Of a stretch of 36,874 bases of DNA, positions 9,561 to 17,566 are shown one piece after another (position 1 is the first letter of the stretch; each line of letters begins with the position of its first letter). This stretch comes from Acidimicrobiia bacterium (lineage in GTDB: Bacteria > Actinomycetota > Acidimicrobiia > IMCC26256 > JAENVU01). The stretch spans positions 1-36,874 of the forward strand of contig SHUZ01000008.1 in assembly GCA_009694415.1 (NCBI GenBank), read 5' to 3'. The notes under the pieces are model-generated. The model was given only the letters and a program-made list of their open reading frames with translations, was not told the origin of the DNA and did not search any database. Both the position numbers and the translations under genes were made by a program.

Positions 9561-10720
9561 GCAATGACGATATCGAGGTGAGAGACCGCCTCCCGTAGGG
9601 CAGCTTCGACTTGTTCGGGGAAGTCTGCGCGCGCAAAGAGAAAACCTAGGTAGCGATCGCCTTCGGGCAAGGGGACAACGCGATGACCAATCGGAATTGT
9701 GATCTCTAGTCCTACGACTCCCGGCACCCCGAGTGCTCTTTCGCGGCCGTTTACGGCGACCAACGTGCCTTCCTGTGCGATCGGGAGCATTGTCACACCG
9801 GATGCGCTGCTCTCGCGCGCGAGGTCGGTCATCGGTAAGTGGAGAGCGTGTCGTAACACGACTTCCTCGAGGCTGATCCCTGCGCCGAAACGAAGGGCGC
9901 GCGCGCACAGGCCGCCCACCGAACGGGAAGCCACCTCGATTACCCAGGCTTGGCCATCTTTGACGCGCACCTCGGCATGCACCGGTCCCTCAGTCAATCC
10001 CAATGCAACACAAGCAAGCGAAGCGGCCCGTTCTGCAGCCCCTAGGTCGCGAGGAACAAGCCGCGACGGTGTGACGTACATCGTCTCTTCGAAATAGGGA
10101 CCGACAAGTGGATCGGGCTTGTCGAAAGTCGCAAGCACCTCGAGTCGTCCATTTGTGAGCAAACCTTCGAGAGCAATCTCTACCCCGGGGACGTATTGCT
10201 CAACCAATAGTGGCCCGTCCCAAAATGTTGCGATACGGATCCGGGCGGCCGACTCCTGCTCTGCCGTATCGGCGCGGATGACCCCTCGGCTTCCGGACAG
10301 TCCTGTTGGTTTCACAACACATGGGTATCCGACCTCCGCTCCCGATGATCCGAATCGAGGTTGGGTTACTTCGGATTTTGCAAGGCGCCTTCGCATCTCG
10401 GCTTTGTCGCGAGTCGCTGCGACCGAGTCGGGCGGACTGTGCGGAAAGCCGAGGCGTTCTCCGGCATGAGCGGCAGCAAGCGTTCCACCGTCATCGACAG
10501 CCACAACCGCATCGATCCCGTGTTCGCGGTCGAAAGCTTCGATTGCATCGGCCGCAACCAACGGATCATCCAGCGGGATTTGGACAAGACCGCGCCCGTT
10601 TCCCACGGGTGAAGGCATCTCGGTGCCAATGACCAAGTCAACCTCGATTGCCTTGGCGGCGGCTATGAAATCCTGGGCTCTATATGTGGCCGAGGGAACG
10701 AGGAGGAGAATCCTTGCCAT
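9557..10720 (-). CDS. ATP-grasp domain protein (carboxylate-amine/thiol ligase-like)
   Basis: Likely start MARILLLVPS (10720; an upstream ATG at 10732 is also in frame). GYPCVVKPTGLSGSRGVIRA, VEQYVPGVEIALEGLL, GPVHAEVRVKDGQAWVIEVASRSVGG are ATP-grasp signatures. Confidence 0.87.
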   Translation of the reverse strand: MARILLLVPSATYRAQDFIAAAKAIEVDLVIGTEMPSPVGNGRGLVQIPLDDPLVAADAIEAFDREHGIDAVVAVDDGGTLAAAHAGERLGFPHSPPDSVAATRDKAEMRRRLAKSEVTQPRFGSSGAEVGYPCVVKPTGLSGSRGVIRADTAEQESAARIRIATFWDGPLLVEQYVPGVEIALEGLLTNGRLEVLATFDKPDPLVGPYFEETMYVTPSRLVPRDLGAAERAASLACVALGLTEGPVHAEVRVKDGQAWVIEVASRSVGGLCARALRFGAGISLEEVVLRHALHLPMTDLARESSASGVTMLPIAQEGTLVAVNGRERALGVPGVVGLEITIPIGHRVVPLPEGDRYLGFLFARADFPEQVEAALREAVSHLDIVIA

Positions 10721-10738
10721 ACGGCCTATCATGGCCCC

Positions 10739-11362
10739 ATGAGCGACGCGATGACACCACTGCTGACCGTGACCGATGAAGCCCGCACCAAGATCATTGA
10801 TGTTCGGGCGGCGGAGCCGGATTCGGAATCACTTGCACTTTGGCTCGAGGTGAGCGGTGTGCAAGGGACGGCGTACACGTACGAGATGTATTTCCGCAGA
10901 CTCGATGAAGCAGGTGAGGACGAGGTAGTGCAGAGCGGCGATGACCTATCCGTTGTAGTTCCGAGTGCGGACGCGGAAAAGGTTCGGGGATCGACGCTGG
11001 ATATTTCAGGCGGCGGCATGGTTCTCCAGAATCCGAATGTTCCCCAAGTTGGTCCTTCCGCCCCAGCAACCGAACTCGACCTGAGTGATCCGATTGTCGC
11101 GCGCGTCGTCGAGATACTTCAGACCGACATCAATCCGGCAATCGCGGCGCATGGCGGATATGCCGAATTGGTTGCGATTGAAGATTCGCGGGCATACATG
11201 CGTATGGGTGGCGGTTGCCAGGGATGCGGCATGGCAGCGGCGACGCTTTCTCAAGGCATCGAGGTAGCGATTCTCGATGGTGTTCCTGAGATCACCGAAG
11301 TCATCGATGTCACCGATCACGCTTCAGGAACCAATCCGTATTACGAGAGTGCCAAGAAGTAG
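10739..11362 (+). CDS. nfuA: Nfu-type Fe-S scaffold/carrier (A-type-like N-terminus plus NifU C-terminal domain)
   Basis: C-terminal NifU domain DINPAIAAHGGYAELVAIEDSRAYMRMGGGCQGCGMAAATLSQGIE with the CxxC; N-terminal HesB/IscA-like fold. Confidence 0.9.
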   Translation: MSDAMTPLLTVTDEARTKIIDVRAAEPDSESLALWLEVSGVQGTAYTYEMYFRRLDEAGEDEVVQSGDDLSVVVPSADAEKVRGSTLDISGGGMVLQNPNVPQVGPSAPATELDLSDPIVARVVEILQTDINPAIAAHGGYAELVAIEDSRAYMRMGGGCQGCGMAAATLSQGIEVAILDGVPEITEVIDVTDHASGTNPYYESAKK

Positions 11363-11378
11363 GCAACAAACAAAGTGA

Positions 11379-12095
11379 CTAGGCGAAGCGCGTAGCGTCT
11401 TCGGATGCGTACCTGGAAACTGCGGCGTCGGCGATCGCATTTTTTTCGATCGCTTCTATTGCGGCCCCCAGTTTCTCGGCCGGAATCGCGCATGTCATTT
11501 CTGTGGCCGGCATGCCCGTGCGGACTCGGCTCAATGCACAACCAACACTTGCGGCTATCTCCCGCTGTTCCTTCGCTATCGCGACGATGTGACACTGAGG
11601 TTTACCTTCGATGCGCAACCCTGGGATTGCGTCTGACAAAACCATGAGTTGCTTACCGTTCACGCGGATGAAAACTACGTCGGGATCGAAAGATGTGTCA
11701 GCAAGTGGCCCGTATGTAACAGACCCAGGCTTTTTGGTAATGACTGGGATGTGAGGCACTAGCTCCATCGTCACCCAACCGGAGCCGACCAATGCTGCAA
11801 CGTCGTCGTTTCCAGCCACTTCGTCGAGAGTCTTGAAACCGTGTGTCATGCTCCCGACGCTGCAGTTACCGTGATCTTGTTCAACCGTCGAGAAGGTGTT
11901 TGTTTCTCCGTGGATCCAAAAGACGCATCCCGCTGCCGCTCGTCCGGTCCTGCCATCGGCCAGGGGAGAGGGAATGGGAAGGCCACATGGTTTGACCCCG
12001 TCCGGGGGCGCGTCGTGGAAAGTGATTGCTAGCGGAGCATTTGCGAGATTCAGCGATCCAGAGAGGCGCCGTGCCAGTTCTGACCAGTTGTTCAT
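11379..12095 (-). CDS. DUF169 family protein (Cys-rich, unknown function)
   Basis: KPCGLPIPSP, AAGCVFWIHG, DHGNCSVGSMTHGF, and C-terminal GCALSRVRTGMPATEMTCAIP resemble the DUF169 (COG2043) family; 22 bp downstream of the NifS-like gene. Confidence 0.72.
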   Translation of the reverse strand: MNNWSELARRLSGSLNLANAPLAITFHDAPPDGVKPCGLPIPSPLADGRTGRAAAGCVFWIHGETNTFSTVEQDHGNCSVGSMTHGFKTLDEVAGNDDVAALVGSGWVTMELVPHIPVITKKPGSVTYGPLADTSFDPDVVFIRVNGKQLMVLSDAIPGLRIEGKPQCHIVAIAKEQREIAASVGCALSRVRTGMPATEMTCAIPAEKLGAAIEAIEKNAIADAAVSRYASEDATRFA

Positions 12096-12117
12096 TGGTT
12101 CGTTCTACCACGCATAA

Positions 12118-13251
12118 CTAATTGGTACCGAACAGGGCACGGAGTTGCGTAACTACGCCCGAGAACTCGGAAATGAAGAGATCTATCTCGGCATCGGTTG
12201 TGTTCCAACCGACACTCACTCGAAGCGAGTGGTCTGCATCGACTCCCATAGCCATGAGCACTGGCGATGGTTCTAGGGATTCGCTTGAGCACGACGAGCC
12301 AGAGTGAATGGCGATGCCGCGTTGATCTAGGCCGAGCAAAATGGGTTCCGCCTCTACACCGTCCACGCCGAAACAGAGAATATTCGGGAGCCGATCTACT
12401 GGATCCCCGAATCTTGTGATGCCCTTGACGTCATTCGAAATCGCCGTGAACGCTCGGGCAGTGTTACGCCGCGCAATCTCTTCCTCTGAACTGAGGGTCA
12501 CCGATACCCCGGCCGCGGCCGCACCGAATCCGACGATCGCAGGGATATTTTCTATCCCACCGCGCCGCGCACGCTCTTGCGCGCCTCCCAAGATCAAAGA
12601 TGGGATACGAAGGCCGCGCCGCACAAGCAATGCGCCAGTGCCCTTCGGGCCACCCCACGTGTGTGCCCCGACGCTGCAGAGATCTGCGCCGAGCGCGGCG
12701 AAGTCGATCGGCACCTGACCAATAGCTGCGCATGCATCGACATGTACAAGGGCGCCGCAAGCGCGCGCAAGAGCGCATACCTCTGCTGCGGGCTGCATGG
12801 TTCCAACTTCGTGATTGGCGAGTTGGATGGTTACGAGAGCCGTCGTCGGCGAGATGTTGGAATGGATCTCAGCTGGATCAAAACGTCCGTGGCGATCGAC
12901 GCCAACCGCAATGGTCTCGAGTTCCTCGCGGTGACACGCTTCGATGACGCTCGAATGTTCTACCGCCGTGGTGACTAGACGGGTTGGGTTCGCGCAGCGG
13001 CGTACCGCCCCAAATATCGCGGCATTGACAGATTCGGATCCACCCGACGTAAAGATCACCTCGCGCGGGCGTGCACCGAGTAACGAAGCGACTTGTTCTC
13101 TCGCAAGTTCTACGGCCGATCGTGTCACCTTTCCCGGTCCATGAAGGCGTCCAGGGTCCGCATGATGCGCATGCAAAAAAGGCAACATCGCCTCTAGCGC
13201 GGACTCACGCAGTGGTGATGCTGAAGCGTGGTCTAGGTAGGCGCTATTCAC
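12118..13251 (-). CDS. NifS/IscS-like class V aminotransferase-fold protein (annotatable as cysteine desulfurase, but PLP Lys replaced)
   Basis: AYLDHASASPL, FTSGGSESVNAAI, TTAVEHSSVIEA, HVDACAAIGQ, GAHTWGGPKGTGALLVRRG, SGSSCSSESLEPSPVLMAMG. The expected HK is HT (T198). Confidence 0.85.
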   Translation of the reverse strand: MNSAYLDHASASPLRESALEAMLPFLHAHHADPGRLHGPGKVTRSAVELAREQVASLLGARPREVIFTSGGSESVNAAIFGAVRRCANPTRLVTTAVEHSSVIEACHREELETIAVGVDRHGRFDPAEIHSNISPTTALVTIQLANHEVGTMQPAAEVCALARACGALVHVDACAAIGQVPIDFAALGADLCSVGAHTWGGPKGTGALLVRRGLRIPSLILGGAQERARRGGIENIPAIVGFGAAAAGVSVTLSSEEEIARRNTARAFTAISNDVKGITRFGDPVDRLPNILCFGVDGVEAEPILLGLDQRGIAIHSGSSCSSESLEPSPVLMAMGVDADHSLRVSVGWNTTDAEIDLFISEFSGVVTQLRALFGTN

Positions 13252-13967
13252 ACGCGGGCGACGCAGTGCGCGTCGCCTTCAGGTCGGCTTTGTTCGAAGT
13301 GTGGTTGTGTCTCACCGTAGAGGCCGGCCATTAGACCGCGGATGAGGCCGCGATCTACCGCGCACACAACATGTGGATACAACTGGGCAGCGTCGCCGAA
13401 CGGGCAGTGTTCGGAAATGATCGTCATCGAATCGCCGTGCTGTTCGGTATGCGCGGCGAAGCCGTGTGCCGTGAGGGCGTCAGCCACCGTCGCGAGCGCG
13501 GCCTTGACTGATCGGTGACCCTCGCTGGGGGCGATGCGGTCCGCGAGTGCGCGTCCGTAGTCGTATCCAACTTCTTCGGCCATGACGGACGCTTGATCTG
13601 GCGGCAATACTTCGAGCGCGCGGGCGAGCAGTGTTGCGAGAAGGTCGTCGCGTCGTGGAGGAAAGTTCAGTGAATGGTCGAGTTGAGTAACCCGGTATCT
13701 CTTCGATGGACGGCCTGCTGAACGAGCGCCTTCCGGCCGACCCATATCGACGACGAGATAGCCGCCCGCAGTCAATTTTTCTAGATGGTGTCTCGCGACG
13801 TTTGGATGGAGTTCGAATCGTTCAGCGATCTCTCCTGCTGTTGCGCCTTCGGAAGCTTCACGTATTGCCAGATAGATCTCGCGTCGTGTTGTGTCGCCGA
13901 AAGCGTTGGTGACGGAGGTGACGGCGGCGCTGAATCCCGAGGCGTCGAGCGGTGCGGGGGAGGACAT
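13248..13967 (-). CDS. SufR-like winged-HTH transcriptional regulator with Cys-containing C-terminus
   Basis: Likely start MSSPAPLDASG (13967). ArsR/DeoR-like HTH ATAGEIAERFELHPNVARHHLEKLTAGGYL; C-terminal CPFGDAAQLYPHVVCAVDRGL...GDAHC. ATGA overlap with the NifS-like gene. Confidence 0.78.
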   Translation of the reverse strand: MSSPAPLDASGFSAAVTSVTNAFGDTTRREIYLAIREASEGATAGEIAERFELHPNVARHHLEKLTAGGYLVVDMGRPEGARSAGRPSKRYRVTQLDHSLNFPPRRDDLLATLLARALEVLPPDQASVMAEEVGYDYGRALADRIAPSEGHRSVKAALATVADALTAHGFAAHTEQHGDSMTIISEHCPFGDAAQLYPHVVCAVDRGLIRGLMAGLYGETQPHFEQSRPEGDAHCVARV

Positions 13968-14002
13968 CCCCGGTATTGTACCTAACTCCGTAGTGGTAAA
14001 TC

Positions 14003-14017
14003 GCTGGCGCCGCCAGC
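14003..14017. promoter_or_regulatory. Perfect palindrome GCTGGCG-C-CGCCAGC in the SufR-like/Mrp divergent intergenic region
   Basis: 7-bp arms around a single central base, 18 bp upstream of the Mrp ATG; candidate operator or hairpin. Confidence 0.45.
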
Positions 14018-14035
14018 ACTCGGCAAGGAGACTCA

Positions 14036-14842
14036 ATGCCAGGCGAGAACCCGTTCACACACGCCAATACGAGGGTTATTGCGATTGCATCGGGCAAGGG
14101 CGGAGTCGGCAAGTCATCGGTAACGACGAACCTTGCAGTGTCGCTTGCGCGAATGGGCAAGCGCGTGGCGGCGCTCGACGCAGATGTATGGGGATTCTCG
14201 ATGCCCAGGATGCTTGGCATTAGCGAGGCGCCGTCGATCAAAGATGACAAGACGATGATTCCGCCTTCGTCCTTCGGGGTGCGTTGCATCTCGATGGGCT
14301 TCTTCGTTCCAGAAGATCAGGCCGTTGTTTGGCGAGGACCAATGCTTCACAAGGCTCTCGAGCAATTCCTCACGGATGTTGATTGGGGAGAGCCTGAATA
14401 TCTAATCGTCGACATGCCCCCTGGCACTGGAGACGTAGCGCTATCGCTAGCCGAGTTCTTGCCGCGCGCAGAAGTCGTGATCGTCACCACGCCGCAGCCC
14501 GCAGCACAGGCAGTCGCGCAACGCGCGGCGGCAATGGCCGACAAGGTCGATCTAGATGTCATCGGCGTAATCGAAAACATGAGCTTCTTCCGAGGCGATG
14601 ACGACAAGGCCTATGAGATCTTTGGAAGTGGTGGAGGACAAGACTTGGCTACTCGGCTCGAGGTGCCGCTGCTCGGACGTATTCCCTTGGTCAAAGAATT
14701 GCGAGAGGGTGGTGACATCGGACGCCCGATAGTGGAAACGGATCCGTCGGGTGAAACATCTCAAGTGTTCGGCGCGATCGCAACAGCCATCGATTCAATG
14801 GCGCCTAAACGCATTTACAAGAAAGAACTTCGCCTCTCCTGA
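14036..14842 (+). CDS. Mrp/ApbC/NBP35-type P-loop ATPase (Fe-S carrier family)
   Basis: IAIASGKGGVGKSSVTTNLAVSLA, DADVWGFSMPRMLG, LIVDMPPGTGDVALSL, IENMSFF...FGSGGG; AAGGAG Shine-Dalgarno before ATG. Confidence 0.92.
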   Translation: MPGENPFTHANTRVIAIASGKGGVGKSSVTTNLAVSLARMGKRVAALDADVWGFSMPRMLGISEAPSIKDDKTMIPPSSFGVRCISMGFFVPEDQAVVWRGPMLHKALEQFLTDVDWGEPEYLIVDMPPGTGDVALSLAEFLPRAEVVIVTTPQPAAQAVAQRAAAMADKVDLDVIGVIENMSFFRGDDDKAYEIFGSGGGQDLATRLEVPLLGRIPLVKELREGGDIGRPIVETDPSGETSQVFGAIATAIDSMAPKRIYKKELRLS

Positions 14843-15002
14843 ACCCTCGTTGCAGCAGACTGATGCCGTCCCCAACATGTCAATGGCGCGGTAGCCCGGT
14901 TGGTCGCGCAGAGATGGCCTGCTCGTTGTTTGGCGTACTTCTACCGATGTTGGGCGGTTGACTGAGTGGCCACGTTTCGGACGCGACTTGGCCAACACGG
15001 CG

Positions 15003-15024
15003 CATATTCCATAAGCGGAATATG
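15003..15024. promoter_or_regulatory. Inverted repeat CATATTCC-ATAAGC-GGAATATG upstream of the DUF3107/ArsA operon
   Basis: Perfect 8-bp arms with 6-nt spacer, about 54 bp upstream of ATG 15078; followed by a second short palindrome CGGGT-G-ACCCG at 15026-15036. Confidence 0.45.
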
Positions 15025-15077
15025 GCGGGTGACCCGACTACGCTGCGAGTCCGCTCGAATCGTCGGAGGATCGCCAA

Positions 15078-15305
15078 ATGGAAGTTCGAATCGGTGTCAT
15101 TTACTCGCCCAAGGAACTTACAGTTGAGATAGATGGATCTCCAGAACACGTAGTGGCGCTTGTCGAGAAAGCGATGGCTGAAGGGTCTCCGATCCTGTGG
15201 ATCGAAGACGTCAAGGAACGTCGCGTCGGTGTCCCAGTCGACAAGATCGCTTACATAGAAGTGGCCGCTGACGATGAGAGTCGCCGGGTCGGCTTCGGGA
15301 GATAA
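15078..15305 (+). CDS. DUF3107 family protein
   Basis: 75 aa, MEVRIGVIYSPKELTVEIDGSPEHV...VPVDKIAYIEVAADDESRRVGFG; matches the actinobacterial DUF3107 pattern. Confidence 0.85.
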   Translation: MEVRIGVIYSPKELTVEIDGSPEHVVALVEKAMAEGSPILWIEDVKERRVGVPVDKIAYIEVAADDESRRVGFGR

Positions 15306-15313
15306 TTCGCTCG

Positions 15314-16279
15314 ATGTTGCGTGCGCCTGATCTACTCGGGCGGCGTCTCCTGTTCTTCACCGGTAAAGGCGGGGTTGGCAAGAGCACCGTCACGGCGGCT
15401 ATGGCGCTGCTGGCATCTGAACGCGGCAAGCGTGTACTTGTTGTCGAGGTCGACGGCAAGAGTTCCATTGCGGACCGCTTCGAGACAGCGGAACTGTCGT
15501 TCACGCCGACCGAGGTGTATCCGAACGTATTCGCGATGGCAATGGATACAGAGGCAAGCCTCAAGGAGTATCTGAAGCTCAATCTGCGTGTCCCGATTGT
15601 TGGTGGATTGGGACCGTTGGCGAAGGCGCTCGATTTCGTGGCTACCGCTGCTCCTGGCGTCAAAGAGATTCTCACGATCGGCAAGATTTGCTGGGAAGTG
15701 CGTGAATCTTTGGAAGGCCGTGCTGCGTGGGACCTTGTAGTCGTCGACGCGTCGGCGACAGGGCATGTTGTTTCACAGCTGGGCGCGCCTGATGCAATTC
15801 GCGATGTCGTAGCCGTCGGCCCAGTCCGGTCACAAACGGATTGGATGAGTGCGCTGCTCGCCGACCCATCAATTACTGCGCTCAATATCGTCGCGACCGC
15901 CGAAGAACTTCCAGTTGCCGAAACGATTGATCTGGTTTCGCGCGTGCGGGAACAGTTGGATGTAAGTCTTGGCGCCGTTGTGGTCAATCAGGTTCTCCCC
16001 GCGCTGTTCACCCGGTCGGACGAGGTAGTTTTCGAGCGTCTCTGCGGTGCAGATGCACGCGAGGTGCTGGGAATAGCGGCTGGAGGAGATGTAGGCGTAG
16101 TTCTCGAGGCGGCGAGGCTTGCTGTGTCGCTACGCACAACTCGTGCGACGCACTTGGAGCGATTGCGTGAGACGGTCGACCTTCCAATGCTGTTCCTGCC
16201 CTACTTGTTCGCGCGTTCACACGGATTGAGGGAGACGCGGCTAGTGGCAGACGCACTTGGAGCGGAGCTCGGGCTGTGA
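15314..16279 (+). CDS. ArsA/Get3-like ATPase (first of a pair)
   Basis: FFTGKGGVGKSTVTAAMALLASERGKRVLVVEVDG; DLVVVDASATGHVVSQL. Confidence 0.88.
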   Translation: MLRAPDLLGRRLLFFTGKGGVGKSTVTAAMALLASERGKRVLVVEVDGKSSIADRFETAELSFTPTEVYPNVFAMAMDTEASLKEYLKLNLRVPIVGGLGPLAKALDFVATAAPGVKEILTIGKICWEVRESLEGRAAWDLVVVDASATGHVVSQLGAPDAIRDVVAVGPVRSQTDWMSALLADPSITALNIVATAEELPVAETIDLVSRVREQLDVSLGAVVVNQVLPALFTRSDEVVFERLCGADAREVLGIAAGGDVGVVLEAARLAVSLRTTRATHLERLRETVDLPMLFLPYLFARSHGLRETRLVADALGAELGL

Positions 16280-17529
16280 CCGCGGCTGACGAAGACTCCA
16301 TCGAAGGCTCTCAGGCGAGATCAGGTGCCGAGTCGCTTCACAAGAGTCTTGAACCGCTATTGGCTTCGAAGGAGATGGTCGTGTTTTGCGGCTCTGGCGG
16401 TGTTGGCAAGACGTCGATTGCTGCCGCATCGGCACTAGCAGCGGCGGCGACGATGCCAGGAAAGGTTTTGGTACTAACAATTGATCCGGCCAAGCGACTA
16501 GCCGATTCCCTCGGGCTTCAAGAGATTGGAAATATCGAAACGCGTGTTCCTCAGACGGCATTTACTGCCGCCGGTCTTGAACCCCGCGGAGAACTCTGGG
16601 CCGCCATGCTCGATACGAAGCAGAGTTGGGATGCTTTAATTCTTCGGCACGCGAGTGGTCCAGAGGCAGCGTCGAGGATCTTGGAGAATCGGCTGTATCA
16701 CAACGTGACCGCGCGGTTCGCTCAGAGTCACGACTACATCGCAATGGAGAGACTTTTTGAGATCCATGAATCAGGTCGATACGACTTGATTGTGATTGAT
16801 ACTCCTCCAACACGTAACGCTCTCGACTTCCTCGACGCCCCAGCGCGAATGGCGGAGTTCTTTGGTGGTCGCCTCTTGCGATGGCTCACGCTGCCATATC
16901 GCGTGGGAGGTAAACGTGGCGCGCGATGGCTCAACTATGCCAGCAAGCCCTTCTACCAAGTCGCCGACCGTCTTCTTGGGAACCAGTTTCTCGAAGACAT
17001 CGCTGAGTTCTTCTTGAGTTTTCAAGAGATGTACGAAGCCTTTGTCACGCGTGCTCGTGCCGTCGAGCGACTGCTTCACGATAAGCGGACAACTTTCGCC
17101 GTGGTCACAACCCTCGAAGATGGCCCGTTGCACGAAGCGGAGTTGTTTTGCGCAGAACTAGAGAAGAGGAACCTTCACCTTGGATGCCTCGTGATCAACA
17201 AAGTCTTACCTTCGTACCTCCTCTCGCATAGCGGCGTTCAAGCCGCGGACAAGTTGTCCGTTAACGCCGAGTCTGTAGCCGAACGCCTAGCTGCTACCTG
17301 TGGGTCTCCTTTCGATGACACGGCGCGTACCGTTCGCGTACTTACAACAATTGGGGAATCCTTTAGGAACTTCACAGTGGTCGCTAGGCGCGAGTCCGAA
17401 CTTCGCAGCCACCTCGGTAGACATGGCGAAGTGTTGATCGAAGTGCCCGCTTTCGAGGTGGACATTGCCGACATCGACGGTCTCGCACGATTGGCAGAGT
17501 TCCTACTTCCTATTGAGCGAACGGTTTGA
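16276..17529 (+). CDS. ArsA/Get3-like ATPase (second of a pair)
   Basis: VVFCGSGGVGKTSIAAASALAAA; TIDPAKRLADSLGL; LIVIDTPPTRNALDFLDAP; overlaps the preceding gene by 4 bp. Confidence 0.9.
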   Translation: MTAADEDSIEGSQARSGAESLHKSLEPLLASKEMVVFCGSGGVGKTSIAAASALAAAATMPGKVLVLTIDPAKRLADSLGLQEIGNIETRVPQTAFTAAGLEPRGELWAAMLDTKQSWDALILRHASGPEAASRILENRLYHNVTARFAQSHDYIAMERLFEIHESGRYDLIVIDTPPTRNALDFLDAPARMAEFFGGRLLRWLTLPYRVGGKRGARWLNYASKPFYQVADRLLGNQFLEDIAEFFLSFQEMYEAFVTRARAVERLLHDKRTTFAVVTTLEDGPLHEAELFCAELEKRNLHLGCLVINKVLPSYLLSHSGVQAADKLSVNAESVAERLAATCGSPFDDTARTVRVLTTIGESFRNFTVVARRESELRSHLGRHGEVLIEVPAFEVDIADIDGLARLAEFLLPIERTV

Positions 17530-17566
17530 ACGTTTCCTGATCTTGATGCGCCGGTAGCCTGTTTCA

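Noticed and set aside
9561-9908. N-terminal extension of the radical SAM ORF (MRARPSFRRRDQPRG...)
   Set aside because: Arg-rich, low-plausibility translation antisense-frame to the ATP-grasp gene; the conserved protein starts at ATG 9560 coupled to the ATP-grasp stop.
14880-15149. 89-aa - strand ORF in the gap before DUF3107
   Set aside because: Overlaps the DUF3107 start and lacks recognizable motifs or a convincing RBS.
15211-15987. 258-aa - strand ORF opposite the first ArsA-like gene
   Set aside because: Ser/Thr/Arg-rich composition typical of antisense shadow ORFs; the + strand ORF has clear ATPase motifs.
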